Source of the DNA: an uncultured Pirellulaceae bacterium
Lineage (GTDB): Bacteria; Planctomycetota; Planctomycetia; Pirellulales; Pirellulaceae
NCBI GenBank assembly: GCA_934278005.1
Contig: CAKQWG010000017.1
Span: 1 to 28,642 of the forward strand
Reading direction: 5' to 3'
DNA length: 28,642 nucleotides
The translations under genes were made by a program, and so were the position numbers. Of this stretch, positions 11,601 to 19,854 are shown one piece after another (positions within the stretch are counted from its first letter, which is position 1; each line of letters begins with the position of its first letter). A model generated the notes under the pieces. That model had not been told where the DNA came from. It worked only from the letters and a program-made list of their open reading frames with translations, and ran no database searches.

Positions 11601-11908
11601 TCCAGATCCATAGCCACATTCAGGCCGGTTTGCCCACCCAGCGTGGGCAAGAGCGCATCGGGCCGCTCCTGCTCAATGATCTTGGCCACGACTTCCCAAG
11701 TCAACGGTTCGATGTAGGTCCGCTCGGCCGTATCGGGGTCCGTCATAATCGTGGCCGGGTTGCTATTGACCAGCACCACTTCGTAGCCCTCCTCGCGGAG
11801 CGCTTTGCAGGCTTGGGTTCCCGAGTAGTCGAACTCGCATGCTTGCCCAATGACGATAGGGCCCGAGCCGATGATCATGATCTTAGAAATGTCGTTTCGC
11901 CGTGGCAC
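8663..11908 (-). CDS. carB: Carbamoyl-phosphate synthase large subunit
   Basis: A 1081-residue cytoplasmic enzyme that makes carbamoyl phosphate from bicarbonate, ammonia (from the CarA subunit) and two ATP, for pyrimidine and arginine synthesis. The two homologous halves are clear. The first begins [21 protein letters not shown] and holds the carboxyphosphate ATP-grasp; the second begins near residue 565 with [20 protein letters not shown]. Both have [23 protein letters not shown]-grasp ends, and a C-terminal MGS-like allosteric domain (about 945-1081, [14 protein letters not shown]) follows. Length is normal. The start codon is GTG (minus strand) with GGAG about 11 bases upstream. carA is not adjacent. 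A strong hairpin lies 25 bp before the start. Confidence 0.98.
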   Translation of the reverse strand: MPRRNDISKIMIIGSGPIVIGQACEFDYSGTQACKALREEGYEVVLVNSNPATIMTDPDTAERTYIEPLTWEVVAKIIEQERPDALLPTLGGQTGLNVAMDLDKHGVLEKYSVEMIGAIPSVIAKAEERDQFKEAMEKIGLEVCRGEVISTLDEARRVLGDVGLPCVVRPSFTMGGSGSAIAYNRDDFEALVRNGLVQSPVNEVLLEESIIGWKEYEMEVMRDLDDNVVVICSIENFDPMGVHTGDSITVAPAQTMTDKEYQRMRNASLAVMREIGVETGGSNIQFAIHPETGRMIVIEMNPRVSRSSALASKATGFPIAKIAAKLAVGYRLWELPNDITQKTKACFEPTIDYVVTKIPRFAFEKFPEADTTLMTQMKSVGETMAIGRTFKESFQKALRGLEVGAFGFGCDNKDLWGTDFFPDEDEIRSKLSRPNPDRVWHLRYALKIGMSVEEIYQMTHIDRWFLDHLSELVDMEQRLEDFGSLENLPDEELRLAKQCGYSDRQLAKLLGSDEMEVRAWRKARGVVSTFKSVDTCAAEFEAYTPYYYSTYEDEDETPARKPGVKRIMILGGGPNRIGQGIEFDYCCCHASFALREMGIESIMVNSNPETVSTDYDTSDILFFEPLTIEDVLNICDRVQPDGVIVQFGGQTPLNLARALATAGVPIIGTTVDTIEATEDREKFQKLLHSLKLKQPANAIARTMAQARAEAKNVGFPSLVRPSFVLGGRAMEICYDHVQFERYVAEAFIVAEGQPVLIDRFLEDAIEVDVDALSDGQDVVVVGIMEHIEEAGVHSGDSACVIPPYTLPQEVLQEIREATSAMAKRLQVVGLMNVQYAVKSEDGQTNVYVLEVNPRASRTVPFVAKATGVPVAKLAAKVMAGMTLRELGITEEPIPKRVSVKESVFPFRKFAGVDIVLGPEMRSTGEVMGISETFPIAFAKSQLAAGVVLPTSGNIFVSINSRHKDGIPELATQLHELGFTLLATAGTARAVEAAGIPVTSVKKIAEGSPNLIDYLKNGEVSLIINTPSGKGARTDEGRIRAAAVQNGVPCITTMAAASAAVRAMQALLTQELTVEALQDRFL

Positions 11909-11932
11909 AGCGTTGGGTTCTCCGCAGATTGC

Positions 11933-11955
11933 GCTCGGTCCTAGCCGGACCGAGC
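11933..11955 (-). promoter_or_regulatory. Hairpin in the carB leader
   Basis: GCTCGGTC (11933-11940) pairs perfectly with GACCGAGC (11948-11955) around a 7-base loop. It lies about 25 bp before the carB GTG and just upstream of the likely ribosome binding site. It could be the end of an upstream transcript or a leader structure affecting carB expression. No T tract and no pyrimidine-responsive motif that I recognise is present. Confidence 0.4.
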
Positions 11956-12156
11956 AGTTGGCTTTGCGCGTGGTTTCTTAAGTACTTTCAGCGTTTGGCC
12001 GGACTTCCGCAGCGCCCTGCCGCACTTAACTGCTAAAAATAAAATCGCTCAAGACTACCATGCAATTCCCGATTCTGCCAAGGGGTGCGGTCAGAAACAC
12101 GACTCGCACGCGCCGCATTTAGAAGCCAACCTGGGTCGATTGCGCCAACCCCAACG

Positions 12157-12186
12157 CCCAGCTACGACAGTAGCGCCAGCGCTGGG
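12157..12186 (-). terminator. Possible hairpin directly after the SUI1-like gene
   Basis: CCCAGC (12157-12162) and GCTGGG (12181-12186) could pair around an 18-base loop, immediately after the TAG stop of the SUI1-like gene on the minus strand. The stem is short, no T tract follows, and I rate it weak. Confidence 0.25.
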
Positions 12187-12537
12187 CTAACTGAGCTGGA
12201 CTGGATAACCCTGCTCTCGCAGCCAGCGGCCGACCCGCTGGCGGTGATCACCTTGCAATTCGATCTGATCCGCCTGCAGCGTGCCACCGGCGCCACAATC
12301 ATCCTTCAAGGCCTTTAGCAACTGCTTCGCTTGCACTGCGGAACCGGTCAAGCCCGAGATCAGCGTAACGGTCTTGCCGCGTTTGCGTTTTTCCAGCGTC
12401 AGGCGCAGCCGCTGCTCGGCCGGAGGCACATCGACTAGCTGCGGGGATTCAGCCGTGCATCGACAGTCTCTAGCATCCGCTCCACAACGATCGCAAACTA
12501 TTGGCCGCTCCAGCGGCGTTCCGTCGAAAAGCCCCAT
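12187..12537 (-). CDS. eIF1/SUI1-like (YciH-type) translation factor protein
   Basis: A 116-residue protein. Residues about 42-116 match the SUI1/eIF1 fold: EKRKRGKTVTLISGL, then LLKALKDDCGAGGTL, then IELQGDHRQRVGRWLREQGY, which are the classic blocks of the family. In front sits a small cysteine cluster, C15-x2-C18-x6-C25-x-C27, probably a zinc site, as in many bacterial YciH proteins. Eukaryotic eIF1 controls start-codon choice; bacterial members bind the small ribosomal subunit in some cases, but their role is not settled. The ATG lies 4 bp after the stop of the D-threonine-aldolase-like gene, so it is probably the last gene of that operon. Confidence 0.9.
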   Translation of the reverse strand: MGLFDGTPLERPIVCDRCGADARDCRCTAESPQLVDVPPAEQRLRLTLEKRKRGKTVTLISGLTGSAVQAKQLLKALKDDCGAGGTLQADQIELQGDHRQRVGRWLREQGYPVQLS

Positions 12538-12541
12538 AGTG

Positions 12542-13672
12542 TCACACGATCCGCTCGCGAGCTACCACCGGCCAGCGATCGGTGACGCGTCCCTCCTCAA
12601 CCACAATCAATCGATTGTGCAGCGCTACCGTAGGGCAAATGTGCGCAGGTACCACATACAGCACGTCGCCCACTTGCAGCTTGTCCACGTCTGGGCTCTC
12701 GACCACTAAATGCTCCTCGCTGTGCTGAATCTCCCTGGCATCGCGGAGGTTCAGAAAATGACAGCGCCGGCCTGCCGGTGGGTCTGAAGCGACCGCTTTG
12801 TATCCCAAATCTAAAGTCGCGAGGTCCGGGCGGGGCCGCGAAATGACGCGCGTCATCAACACAGCCGCCGGCTTGAACCCCGGCATGTCGCGGTAATTCC
12901 GCAAGTAGTTTGCATCAGCCAAAACGTAAGTCCCCGGGGAGAACTCCAGCTCCAGCTCTGGCCTCTGCTTAGCCAATTCGACAAACACGGGAAAGCTGGG
13001 TGTGCCACCACAAACCAGCTTGGACACGGAAATACCGTCGGCGGCCAAACGATCGACCATCGCCAAAACCTGTGCAAATAATGACTCCACGGCCGAGCGT
13101 CGCTCGATTATATCGGACTGATGATTTTGACCGTCGTAAACGTGCAAACCAGCCGCGCCGAGCACCTGCGAGGAGCTCAGCCGGCGATACAGCTCGTCGG
13201 CCTGCGGCCCCAAGGCGATGCCGGTGCGATGCATGCCCGTGTCCACATCTAAAAGCACATCCATCCGACCAGCGCGCTGAACGAATGCAGCCTCAAGCTG
13301 CTGCAGCGATTCCGCGTTGTCTACCACCGTCGAAAAACGCGTGTTGGGGAATTCGTCGACTAACTCGACCAACCGCGGTACAGCGGGCCCCACCTGCGGA
13401 TAAGCCAGTAGGACATCGGGCATCTCGCTTTCGGCCAACATTAGCGCTTCGGCCAGCGTGGCGCATTTGTGCTTGGTGATCCCTGCATCGAGTTCGACCT
13501 GCACAATTTGCGGCGTCTTGTGAGTTTTGACATGCGGCCGCAGACGCTGCGGAGAACCGGCGATGCGCACCATCTCCGCTAAATTTTCACGTATCAATTT
13601 TGGATACACCAGCAGGCAGGGAGTGATCAGTGTTTCCGGATCTGCCAACCGATAATCTTCCACGTCGAACAT
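12542..13672 (-). CDS. D-threonine aldolase-like PLP enzyme
   Basis: A 376-residue protein with the fold-type III (alanine racemase N-terminal) domain and the C-terminal D-serine dehydratase-like domain. The likely PLP lysine is Lys49 in RPHVKTHK; DVDTGMHRTGI, a GGTPSFPV phosphate-binding segment and EFSPGTYV follow. Near the C-terminus PAHICPTVALH holds the His and Cys of the metal site expected in D-threonine aldolase and D-serine dehydratase. Family members split beta-hydroxy-D-amino acids or deaminate D-serine; sequence alone does not decide. I chose the ATG at 13672 over the in-frame 13762 because GGAG lies 8 bases before it, across the stop of the PQQ-like gene, and because MFDVEDYRLADPETLITPCL is the usual family start. 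The longer frame would overlap the upstream gene by 85 bp. Confidence 0.88.
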   Translation of the reverse strand: MFDVEDYRLADPETLITPCLLVYPKLIRENLAEMVRIAGSPQRLRPHVKTHKTPQIVQVELDAGITKHKCATLAEALMLAESEMPDVLLAYPQVGPAVPRLVELVDEFPNTRFSTVVDNAESLQQLEAAFVQRAGRMDVLLDVDTGMHRTGIALGPQADELYRRLSSSQVLGAAGLHVYDGQNHQSDIIERRSAVESLFAQVLAMVDRLAADGISVSKLVCGGTPSFPVFVELAKQRPELELEFSPGTYVLADANYLRNYRDMPGFKPAAVLMTRVISRPRPDLATLDLGYKAVASDPPAGRRCHFLNLRDAREIQHSEEHLVVESPDVDKLQVGDVLYVVPAHICPTVALHNRLIVVEEGRVTDRWPVVARERIV

Positions 13673-13677
13673 CGATA

Positions 13678-15033
13678 TTACTCCGCTGCTAAACTTACAC
13701 ATACCAGTTCTTTGTCGTTGCGGAGATAGATGCAACGATTGGCCAGCGCGGGATGACTCCACACCACCGGTCGTCCCATGGCTTCACCGGTCGGCTCAAG
13801 CACGTGCATGCGCCCCAGTTCTTCGAAGCCAGCCCTGGAGAACTTGGCAAAAATTAGATCGCCTGTTTCGGCAAAGATGATGAACTTATCCTTGTGCTTA
13901 ATCGTGAATGCCGTGCCGTGAGACGCTCGGCGATTGCCGCCGGTGGTCAGCTCGAATGTCTCCCAGTACCGCTGGCCATCGTCCGCGTTGACGGCAATGT
14001 AAGCCCCCAGACCGCAGTCCGAGCCATAAATAATGTCGCCATCAAAGATGGCTGTCGCATTGCCACTGTAAACACCTATTTTGGGCTTGCCGGTCCACAA
14101 GATTTCACCAGGCATCCCATCGGATCCGATTTCCATCATGACAGAGGTCTCGCCCATACCACTCGCAAACAACCGGTTGCCGCTCAGTTGTGGCGCAGCC
14201 AGCGCCATCGCATAACGAGCTTTCAGTGGGTAGGTCCAGATCAATTCACCGCTGAGCGGGTTAAGGGCGTTGAGCGAATCCGCGTGCCAGATCAGCAACT
14301 GCTCGCGTCCTCCGAGCGTGTAGATCGTGGGTGGGCAGTAGCCGATCTCCGATGCGCTCAGCGCATGCCAGCGAACTTCGCCAGTGAGCTTGTCCAGCGC
14401 TACCGCCACGCTGTCGGGCCCTCCCGCCAAACAGTACAGCAGGTCGCCATGCACAAGCGGATGCGCGGCGTGGCCCCAAATGGGAGTCTCCGCATTGAAT
14501 TCTTCCGGCAGGTCCTTGCGCCATACCAGTTCACCTGATTCGACCAGCAAACACAGCAGGTCCCCTTCAGCTCCTAGAATGTAGACGCGATCCGCGTCGA
14601 TCGTGGGCGTGGCGCGTGGCCCGTTGGCGTATGAGATGTTGTAAGTGCAGGGGTTTTCAAACTTCCATAACTGCTCACCGCTGGCCGCATCAAAGCACAG
14701 CGTGCGCTCGATGCCGGTCAGTTTGTCGCGGCCGCCCGAATTATTGGTGCTGGTTCCACTTTCGATAATGAAGTCGGTCAGGAACACACGCCCCGCTGCC
14801 ACGGCCGGACCCGAGTAGCCCAAGGCCACTGGAACGCGCCACTTGACCGGTAGGCCCTCTGCCGGGATGCGGTCGACGATGCCATCCTCGCGATACACAT
14901 CATCCCGCTGCGGGCCCATCCACTGCGGCCACTCGTCGGCCTGAGCCACCGGTGCCAACAGCTGCCCGCACAAGGATATGACCACGCACACGAACATCAA
15001 ACACAAGTTCGCATACATCGATTTTGTAAACAT
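13678..15033 (-). CDS. Exported PQQ-like beta-propeller protein
   Basis: A 451-residue protein with an N-terminal signal peptide (hydrophobic about 8-28, ending near PVAQA-DEW). Several PQQ-type propeller blades follow, with repeats of the type AASGEQLWKF, VESGELVWRKDL, KLTGEVRWHAL, PLSGELIWTY and ADDGQRYWETF. The opening WPQWMGPQRDDV is a common start of the planctomycete outer-membrane PQQ propeller family. No haem or dehydrogenase motif was seen, so I do not call it an enzyme; a scaffold or binding role is likely. It is the first gene of a compact operon: its stop is 5 bp before the D-threonine-aldolase-like start. Just upstream, ACATCGATTTT occurs twice near the start codon. Confidence 0.88.
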   Translation of the reverse strand: MFTKSMYANLCLMFVCVVISLCGQLLAPVAQADEWPQWMGPQRDDVYREDGIVDRIPAEGLPVKWRVPVALGYSGPAVAAGRVFLTDFIIESGTSTNNSGGRDKLTGIERTLCFDAASGEQLWKFENPCTYNISYANGPRATPTIDADRVYILGAEGDLLCLLVESGELVWRKDLPEEFNAETPIWGHAAHPLVHGDLLYCLAGGPDSVAVALDKLTGEVRWHALSASEIGYCPPTIYTLGGREQLLIWHADSLNALNPLSGELIWTYPLKARYAMALAAPQLSGNRLFASGMGETSVMMEIGSDGMPGEILWTGKPKIGVYSGNATAIFDGDIIYGSDCGLGAYIAVNADDGQRYWETFELTTGGNRRASHGTAFTIKHKDKFIIFAETGDLIFAKFSRAGFEELGRMHVLEPTGEAMGRPVVWSHPALANRCIYLRNDKELVCVSLAAE

Positions 15034-15137
15034 CGATTTTTTTCCCAGTATCAGACATAAGAACTACGGAAGAACTACTGACCATTGATCAGAGTGTCTT
15101 TGATTGTAACGAACTTCAGCTGCCCTCGCTTACGCAA

Positions 15138-15281
15138 TCAACGCGCAGCGGGTAGTTTAACGCCAAGCCGCAGCAGGCCGCAGTTGCACAGGCCAACTCG
15201 CCCGGCGCGCGAGGCACTGTTGCACCCATATCCCCACCAATCCGATAGTCGCGGCCTGCGCAGGCGACGGCACGGACTAAC
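15138..15281. repeat. Copy B of the dispersed repeat (144-bp direct repeat)
   Basis: It runs from TCAACGCGCAGCGGG to CACGGACTAAC. It matches copy C at 15394-15537 with only two differences in 144 bases and no gap, at a centre spacing of 256 bp. The inner 116 bp (15155-15270) corresponds to copy A at 2370-2485. Confidence 0.95.
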
Positions 15282-15393
15282 TCTCCAACTCAGTCATACC
15301 AACTCAGTCAATGTACTGTATCCCCAGCCCTGTAGTCGTCTCCGAACGTTTTTGCTGAGCTTTCTCTGCACCCCTTTGCACTCGCCTACTTAG

Positions 15394-15537
15394 TCAACGC
15401 GCAGCGGGTAGTTTAACGCCGAGCCGCAGCAGGCCGCAGTTGCACAGGCCAACTCGCCCGGCGCGCGAGGCACTGTTGCACCCATATCCCCACCAATCCG
15501 ATAGTCGCGGCTTGCGCAGGCGACGGCACGGACTAAC
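15394..15537. repeat. Copy C of the dispersed repeat (144-bp direct repeat)
   Basis: Nearly identical to copy B and in the same orientation. It lies 80 bp beyond the stop of the deacylase gene. Its inner 116 bp (15411-15526) aligns without a net gap to copy A. The high B/C identity suggests a recent local duplication or gene conversion, while A is more diverged (about 82 percent by hand count). Confidence 0.95.
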
Positions 15538-15617
15538 GCTCTTATGCAACGCACCATCGATGAGCAGGCAGGTTGCATCTGTCTGAAGTTCAGAGAAAAG
15601 GTGTTGGAAGTGAGGAA

Positions 15618-17348
15618 TTACCGACGCGGAGCGTCGGGCCACACTGGGCGACGCAAGACTTTTCCGGGCCGGGCACCGCTGTGCTGATCGGACTCGAGCA
15701 CGATTTGGCCATTGACGACGACCAACTCAATTCCGCGACAGTATTGAAAGGGATCGGTATAGGTCGCTGCATCGGCTACCGTCTGCTCATCAAAGACGGT
15801 GATGTCGGCGAACATGCCCGGCCGCAGCAAACCTCGATCAAAGATCCGCACCTTGGCCGCATTCTGCGACGTCATCTTCTGCACGGCTTGCTCTAATGTC
15901 AGCACGTGCTGCTCACGCACATACTCGGCCAGCACACGTGGGAAAGTACCAAAGCTGCGCGGATGGGGATTGCCCTCGCGCAGCACACCCTCAGTGGCCA
16001 GCGCATAGCCGTCGGAGCCGACCGAGCACCAGGGCTGTGACAGCGCCAGCGCCATGTCGCGCTCTTCATGGTGCGCATAGACCGTACTGACCACTCCCTG
16101 ATGCTCGATGATCACATCGAAGAGGAGATCCAAGTCATCCCCCTGGGCACCGCCGCTGCGCCGCAGTGCGAACACTTGATCCATCGTCTGCCCGCGATAC
16201 GGTCCCGGCTCAGCTACCAACATTCGGCTCCAGTCCTTGCCGACTGCCGTGTAGTGGTTGTACCAGTTCTCCAGACCATTCTCGATGTCACGCTTGAGTC
16301 GCTGACGTTGCTCGGGATCGCTCAAACGCTGCAAGAGTTTTTCATTGCCCCCTTCGTGAGCCCAGGGTGGAATGATGCTCGACAAATCATTGTTACCACG
16401 CGTGTAGGGATAGACGTTGGCCTGCACGTTGATACCGCGGCGGCGCGCACTATCGAACAACTCAACAATCCCACGCATATTGCCCCAGAACTTTTCGTCG
16501 GCGATTTTCACATGCGTGACGTCCACTTGCACCTGCGCCTGCTCGGCCACGCGAATTGCTTCTGTAATCGCGTCGAACACCAAGCTTCCCTCATTGCGGA
16601 CGTGGATGGCCATAACCCCACCCTGCTCACCCGCCGTCCGGGCTAACTGAATCAAATCATCAGTCGTGGCCAACGATCCGGGCGGAGTCATGACCTGGGT
16701 AGACAACCCAACCACGCCGTGCTGCATGGCCTGCGATAGCAGTTCTTGCATCGCCGCGAGCTGCTCGGGGCTGGGTCGATCAAACGAGTAACCCATCACG
16801 CACTGCCACAAGTTGCAAATGCCTACATAGCTAGCCACATTGACGGAAATAGTCGAGCTCTCCAAAGCCCGAAAATAATCATCAAAAGTCTCAATCGGGA
16901 CTTGCTGATCACCCACCTGCTGCAGCTTGGGCTTCATCTCCCCGGAGTAAGGCGCGCCAGAGAAGCCTTCGCCCAGCACCTCCGTAGTCACACCTTGTCG
17001 AATTTTGCTTTCCGCATTGCCGTTCTGGAACAAAGTCCAATCGGAGTGCGAGTGAATGTCGATGAAGCCAGGCGCGATAACTTTGCCGGTCACATCGATC
17101 TCTCGCCGGCCGCGCAGCGTCACGTGCCCCATAGCCACGATGCGCTGATCTTGTATGGCTACATCCCCGTAGAACCACGGATTGCCCGAACCATCGACGA
17201 TCTTGCCCCGGCGCAGCACTAGATCGACCGTCTCTTTCGCAGCAGCCGGCTCCTGACTGCTCGCCGGCGGTGCCACCACTCCCACGCTCAATCCCAGCAG
17301 CAGCAGCGCCACACATAGAGCTCGCCCCTTGCGATAGGGCGGCTGCAT
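15618..17348 (-). CDS. Secreted N-acyl-D-amino-acid deacylase family amidohydrolase
   Basis: A 576-residue protein of the D-aminoacylase branch of the amidohydrolase superfamily. Such enzymes remove acyl groups from N-acyl-D-amino acids with a metal centre. Visible are the urease-like start VDLVLRRGKIVDGSG, the metal-binding GFIDIHSHSDW (His99 and His101 from the chosen start), VTTEVLGEG, MAIHVRNEG, VDVTHVKI and the catalytic Asp in VGSDGYAL. The N-terminus KGRALCVALLLLGLSVGVV is a signal peptide. I chose the ATG at 17348 because it sits just before the signal peptide; an in-frame ATG at 17486 would add 46 Met/Thr-rich residues encoded by a degenerate 15-bp repeat. It follows the esterase gene on the same strand. 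Confidence 0.88.
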   Translation of the reverse strand: MQPPYRKGRALCVALLLLGLSVGVVAPPASSQEPAAAKETVDLVLRRGKIVDGSGNPWFYGDVAIQDQRIVAMGHVTLRGRREIDVTGKVIAPGFIDIHSHSDWTLFQNGNAESKIRQGVTTEVLGEGFSGAPYSGEMKPKLQQVGDQQVPIETFDDYFRALESSTISVNVASYVGICNLWQCVMGYSFDRPSPEQLAAMQELLSQAMQHGVVGLSTQVMTPPGSLATTDDLIQLARTAGEQGGVMAIHVRNEGSLVFDAITEAIRVAEQAQVQVDVTHVKIADEKFWGNMRGIVELFDSARRRGINVQANVYPYTRGNNDLSSIIPPWAHEGGNEKLLQRLSDPEQRQRLKRDIENGLENWYNHYTAVGKDWSRMLVAEPGPYRGQTMDQVFALRRSGGAQGDDLDLLFDVIIEHQGVVSTVYAHHEERDMALALSQPWCSVGSDGYALATEGVLREGNPHPRSFGTFPRVLAEYVREQHVLTLEQAVQKMTSQNAAKVRIFDRGLLRPGMFADITVFDEQTVADAATYTDPFQYCRGIELVVVNGQIVLESDQHSGARPGKVLRRPVWPDAPRR

Positions 17349-17438
17349 GTTTTTCACAGACATGCTTTGCATAGTCGTGATTTCCGTGGGCATGGTTTCC
17401 ATAGTCGTCGTTTCCGTAGGCATGTTTTGCGTGGACAT
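17349..17438 (-). repeat. Six degenerate 15-bp tandem units before the deacylase gene
   Basis: On the minus strand six 15-base units of the type ATG-CCC-ACG-GAA-ATC run directly into the chosen deacylase start. Pairs of units also form a clear 30-bp repeat (residues MPTETTTMET and MPTEITTMQS if translated). The frame stays open through the block, which gives many in-frame ATG codons. Confidence 0.8.
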
Positions 17439-17547
17439 GATTTCCATGACTTTGATGGATTTCATGCTGTTGGTGTTTCTCGTCATGGTTAGCCTGGTGA
17501 TTGGCGGCGGATTTCAACCTTCAAATCTTAAATCTCAAATCCCACAT

Positions 17548-19614
17548 CTACGCCTCTGCCACATGCTTCAACTTCGGCAGCGCGGCATAGCAATCAGGCA
17601 AATCAAAGTGACTCAGTACATCCATCGGCAAATAGGCCAATGGCATGTCATAGTTCTCGTCAACGGCCAGCGAATGGAACGACTCCAGCGCTCGATGCAG
17701 CGTTACCGAAGCCACACAATCGCCGAGCATATTGGGAGCGAGCACGGCCGCTAAGCTGGCTGACAACGCGCCCCAACCGCTAGCGATAACGTCGATCTGC
17801 TCGTAGCCAAACGACTTGATCCACTGCAGCGTCCGCAGCACATCCCACGTCTTCTGCCCCAAGTAGGAACGGTCGAGCATGAGTCCGTGAATGGCATAAA
17901 AGTAATCGCAGCCGTACGGATCGTCAAAACTATTCACTCCACAAGTATTCGGCAGCGATTCGCCAATGCCGCGCACGTCGCAGGTGAACACCGGAATCTC
18001 GGGCAGGTCGGCCAACAACTCGCGCAGCCACGCTTGCTCGCGCAGCTCCTGATCGCTCGAGCGATGCGCTACGTATAATGCGGCCCGCGGCCCGCCAACG
18101 GGAGGCCGGCTGTCGCGCCGCTCGTCGGCCAGCAAGTAATTCAAAGCGAACACGCCTGGCTCTGTCTCAACGGCGTATGTCGTATTCCAGCGGCGCGAGT
18201 AATGACGATTTCCACTATTTCGCAAAATGCGGTAGTCGGGCACGTCGGCGGGCAATTGCGGTTCGAGGTTGAAAACCTGTTGGATGAGTTTTCGCAATGG
18301 CTCGGCGGCGACTTGACCTCGCTGCTTGTGCAACGCCGCGGCTTTGTCGCGAGTGAAGCTAAACACCGTGGCCGGCCGCTGCGCAGAGACTTGTCCCGTG
18401 GGGGTGCACTGCAGTGTTTCATCGCTTTCGATGACGAGCTCGGGCTCGCGATGCGAGTCGGAGAGCCCGGTCACGCGATTGAACCAGCCGTACATGGCCT
18501 CGCGATTCTCGATGCTAAAACCATGATCGGTAGGTCCGATGTGCAACGAGATATTGTCCGGCTTGCCCAGCAGCGTGTACAGTCGCTTCAGCCGCGCGAA
18601 GGCCTCCTCGCTACCGCGCACGTCGAAAAAATCTTGCTCCTTAGCCAAAATGACAATCGGCTTGGGCGCCATAGCTACCAGGAAATCTTCGTGCTCCAGC
18701 CCCAGGGCCAGTGCGTGCGGCGGGCACTGCTCAGTATCCGCCGGCAATTCATTTTCGGCATTCCGCAGAAAAGTGGTTACGAAACAGGCCGGGGCAGCCA
18801 TCGTCCACCGCGATTCGACGGCGCACAACCAAGTGGTCATCGTGCCTCCGCCCGAGTTGCCCGTGACACCGATGTGCTGCGGATCGATCTCGTCGCGGGT
18901 TAGCAAGTAGTCCAGTGCGCGAATGCCATCCCAGGCGCGCCACGTGCCAAAAAAATCACCCACCAAAAATTGTTGATTGCCGGCTTGGATGTGCTCCCTC
19001 ACACCCGCACCATACTTGGATTTACCGCTACTATCTTGCATATACTGCAATCGCTCCCCCTGACCGATCGGATCGAAGATCAAGCAGGCGTAACCCTGCC
19101 GAGCCAATCCCTGTGCGAACGCCTGATAAGGCTCTGCAGCTTTGCCATTGCTGGAGTGCCCGCAGGCTCCCACGACGGCTGGCGCCTTGCCTGGCCGCTT
19201 GGGCAAATACAAATTGGCTGTAACTGGAAAGTTTGGACGGCTGTCAAAGATGACTTTCTCGATGCGGTACTGATCTCGCTCAACGACGCCCGTCACCCGC
19301 GCGTTCAACTCTGTCTTCTCAGGAAACTGGCCGAAACTAACGGCTACCTTATCGCGCACCGCTTGCACGTATTGCTCGGCTTGCTGACGAGTTTGCAAAG
19401 CCGCTTTAGCGTCGAGAGAGCGCCGATGAGCGGCCCCGACCTGATCGACCAAAAACTCTTGCATCATCCGCGGAAAGCGGTTCAGCGAAGCCAGCGATGG
19501 GATGTCGGCCTCAGCAGCCAACAGGCCCGCGCGCGGTAAGTTGGTGAGGGCCAGTGCCGAGAGAGTGCCTGCCAGAGTTTGTGCGAAGGCGCGGCGGTGG
19601 GGGTGGAGTTTCAT
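17548..19614 (-). CDS. Exported alpha/beta hydrolase, acetyl-xylan-esterase-like, two domains
   Basis: A 688-residue protein. The N-terminus HRRAFAQTLAGTLSALAL resembles a Tat signal. Domain 1 (about 90-380) is an alpha/beta hydrolase of the acetyl xylan esterase / COG1506-like group: the oxyanion region GACGHSSNGK, the nucleophile Ser254 in GNSGGG, a likely acid near Asp328, and His364 in TDHGFS. Domain 2 (about 430-688) looks like a second, degenerate hydrolase: GIGESLPNTC resembles the first-domain DPIGQGE strand, but the nucleophile elbow reads SGWGALS (612-618) with Gly where Ser should be. The likely substrate is an ester-modified polysaccharide, by inference. It is followed on the same strand by the deacylase gene. 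Confidence 0.85.
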   Translation of the reverse strand: MKLHPHRRAFAQTLAGTLSALALTNLPRAGLLAAEADIPSLASLNRFPRMMQEFLVDQVGAAHRRSLDAKAALQTRQQAEQYVQAVRDKVAVSFGQFPEKTELNARVTGVVERDQYRIEKVIFDSRPNFPVTANLYLPKRPGKAPAVVGACGHSSNGKAAEPYQAFAQGLARQGYACLIFDPIGQGERLQYMQDSSGKSKYGAGVREHIQAGNQQFLVGDFFGTWRAWDGIRALDYLLTRDEIDPQHIGVTGNSGGGTMTTWLCAVESRWTMAAPACFVTTFLRNAENELPADTEQCPPHALALGLEHEDFLVAMAPKPIVILAKEQDFFDVRGSEEAFARLKRLYTLLGKPDNISLHIGPTDHGFSIENREAMYGWFNRVTGLSDSHREPELVIESDETLQCTPTGQVSAQRPATVFSFTRDKAAALHKQRGQVAAEPLRKLIQQVFNLEPQLPADVPDYRILRNSGNRHYSRRWNTTYAVETEPGVFALNYLLADERRDSRPPVGGPRAALYVAHRSSDQELREQAWLRELLADLPEIPVFTCDVRGIGESLPNTCGVNSFDDPYGCDYFYAIHGLMLDRSYLGQKTWDVLRTLQWIKSFGYEQIDVIASGWGALSASLAAVLAPNMLGDCVASVTLHRALESFHSLAVDENYDMPLAYLPMDVLSHFDLPDCYAALPKLKHVAEA

Positions 19615-19661
19615 GACGGATTTCGTTGGTGGGAGGGTGTAGATTCGCAGGTGGCAGCATT

Positions 19662-19731
19662 TTCAGCAGCAATGGGTTCTCAGGAGCAATGCGGTTTCAG
19701 CAGCAATGCGTGTTCGGGAGCAATGCGTGTT
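19662..19731. repeat. Four imperfect 17-18-bp tandem units
   Basis: The units share AGCAATG and are of the form TTCAGCAGCAATGCGTGT, with versions reading TCAGGAGCAATGCGG and TCGGGAGCAATGCG. They lie in the divergent spacer between the esterase and FAD oxidoreductase genes, where they could affect regulation, but nothing further is visible. Confidence 0.7.
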
Positions 19732-19738
19732 GGATGTT

Positions 19739-19773
19739 ATTGCTAGCTACCTTAGGCTAGTATAGTAGAACTT
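19739..19773 (+). promoter_or_regulatory. Candidate promoter or operator before the FAD oxidoreductase gene
   Basis: TATAGT follows TATTGC at about 17 bp spacing and TTGCTA at 15 bp, about 85 bp before the ATG. CTAGC and GCTAG arms in this stretch form a small inverted repeat around TACCTTAG. Pattern reading only. Confidence 0.2.
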
Positions 19774-19854
19774 CCAGACCCCTCCTGCAACCGAGTGCTG
19801 CGCCGGTAGCATCCCGAGCACTTGAGACTACTGATTCACTTGCGGAAATCGACC

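Larger units (their letters stand above)
15034..15617. other. Gene-poor 584-bp spacer carrying two 144-bp direct repeats
   Basis: No convincing gene lies here. The spacer separates the stop of the deacylase gene from the start of the PQQ-like gene, both leftward. It holds direct repeats B and C, and between them 112 bp with the 10-mer AACTCAGTCA twice near 15285-15310. A T-rich stretch close to 15040 precedes the PQQ-like gene. Confidence 0.6.

Noticed and set aside
8777..11944. Long plus-strand open frames of 204-319 residues
   Set aside because: They lie antisense inside carB, whose reading frame is full length and strongly conserved. Their composition is that of codon-position shadows.
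15390..15642. Short minus-strand genes of 62 and 82 residues in the repeat spacer
   Set aside because: They consist mostly of repeat C and the end of the deacylase gene. I report the conserved frame as an observation but do not call a gene.
16909..17517. 202-residue minus-strand frame rich in His and Asn
   Set aside because: It is an out-of-frame reading of the deacylase gene and its 15-bp repeat; the main frame has clear amidohydrolase motifs.
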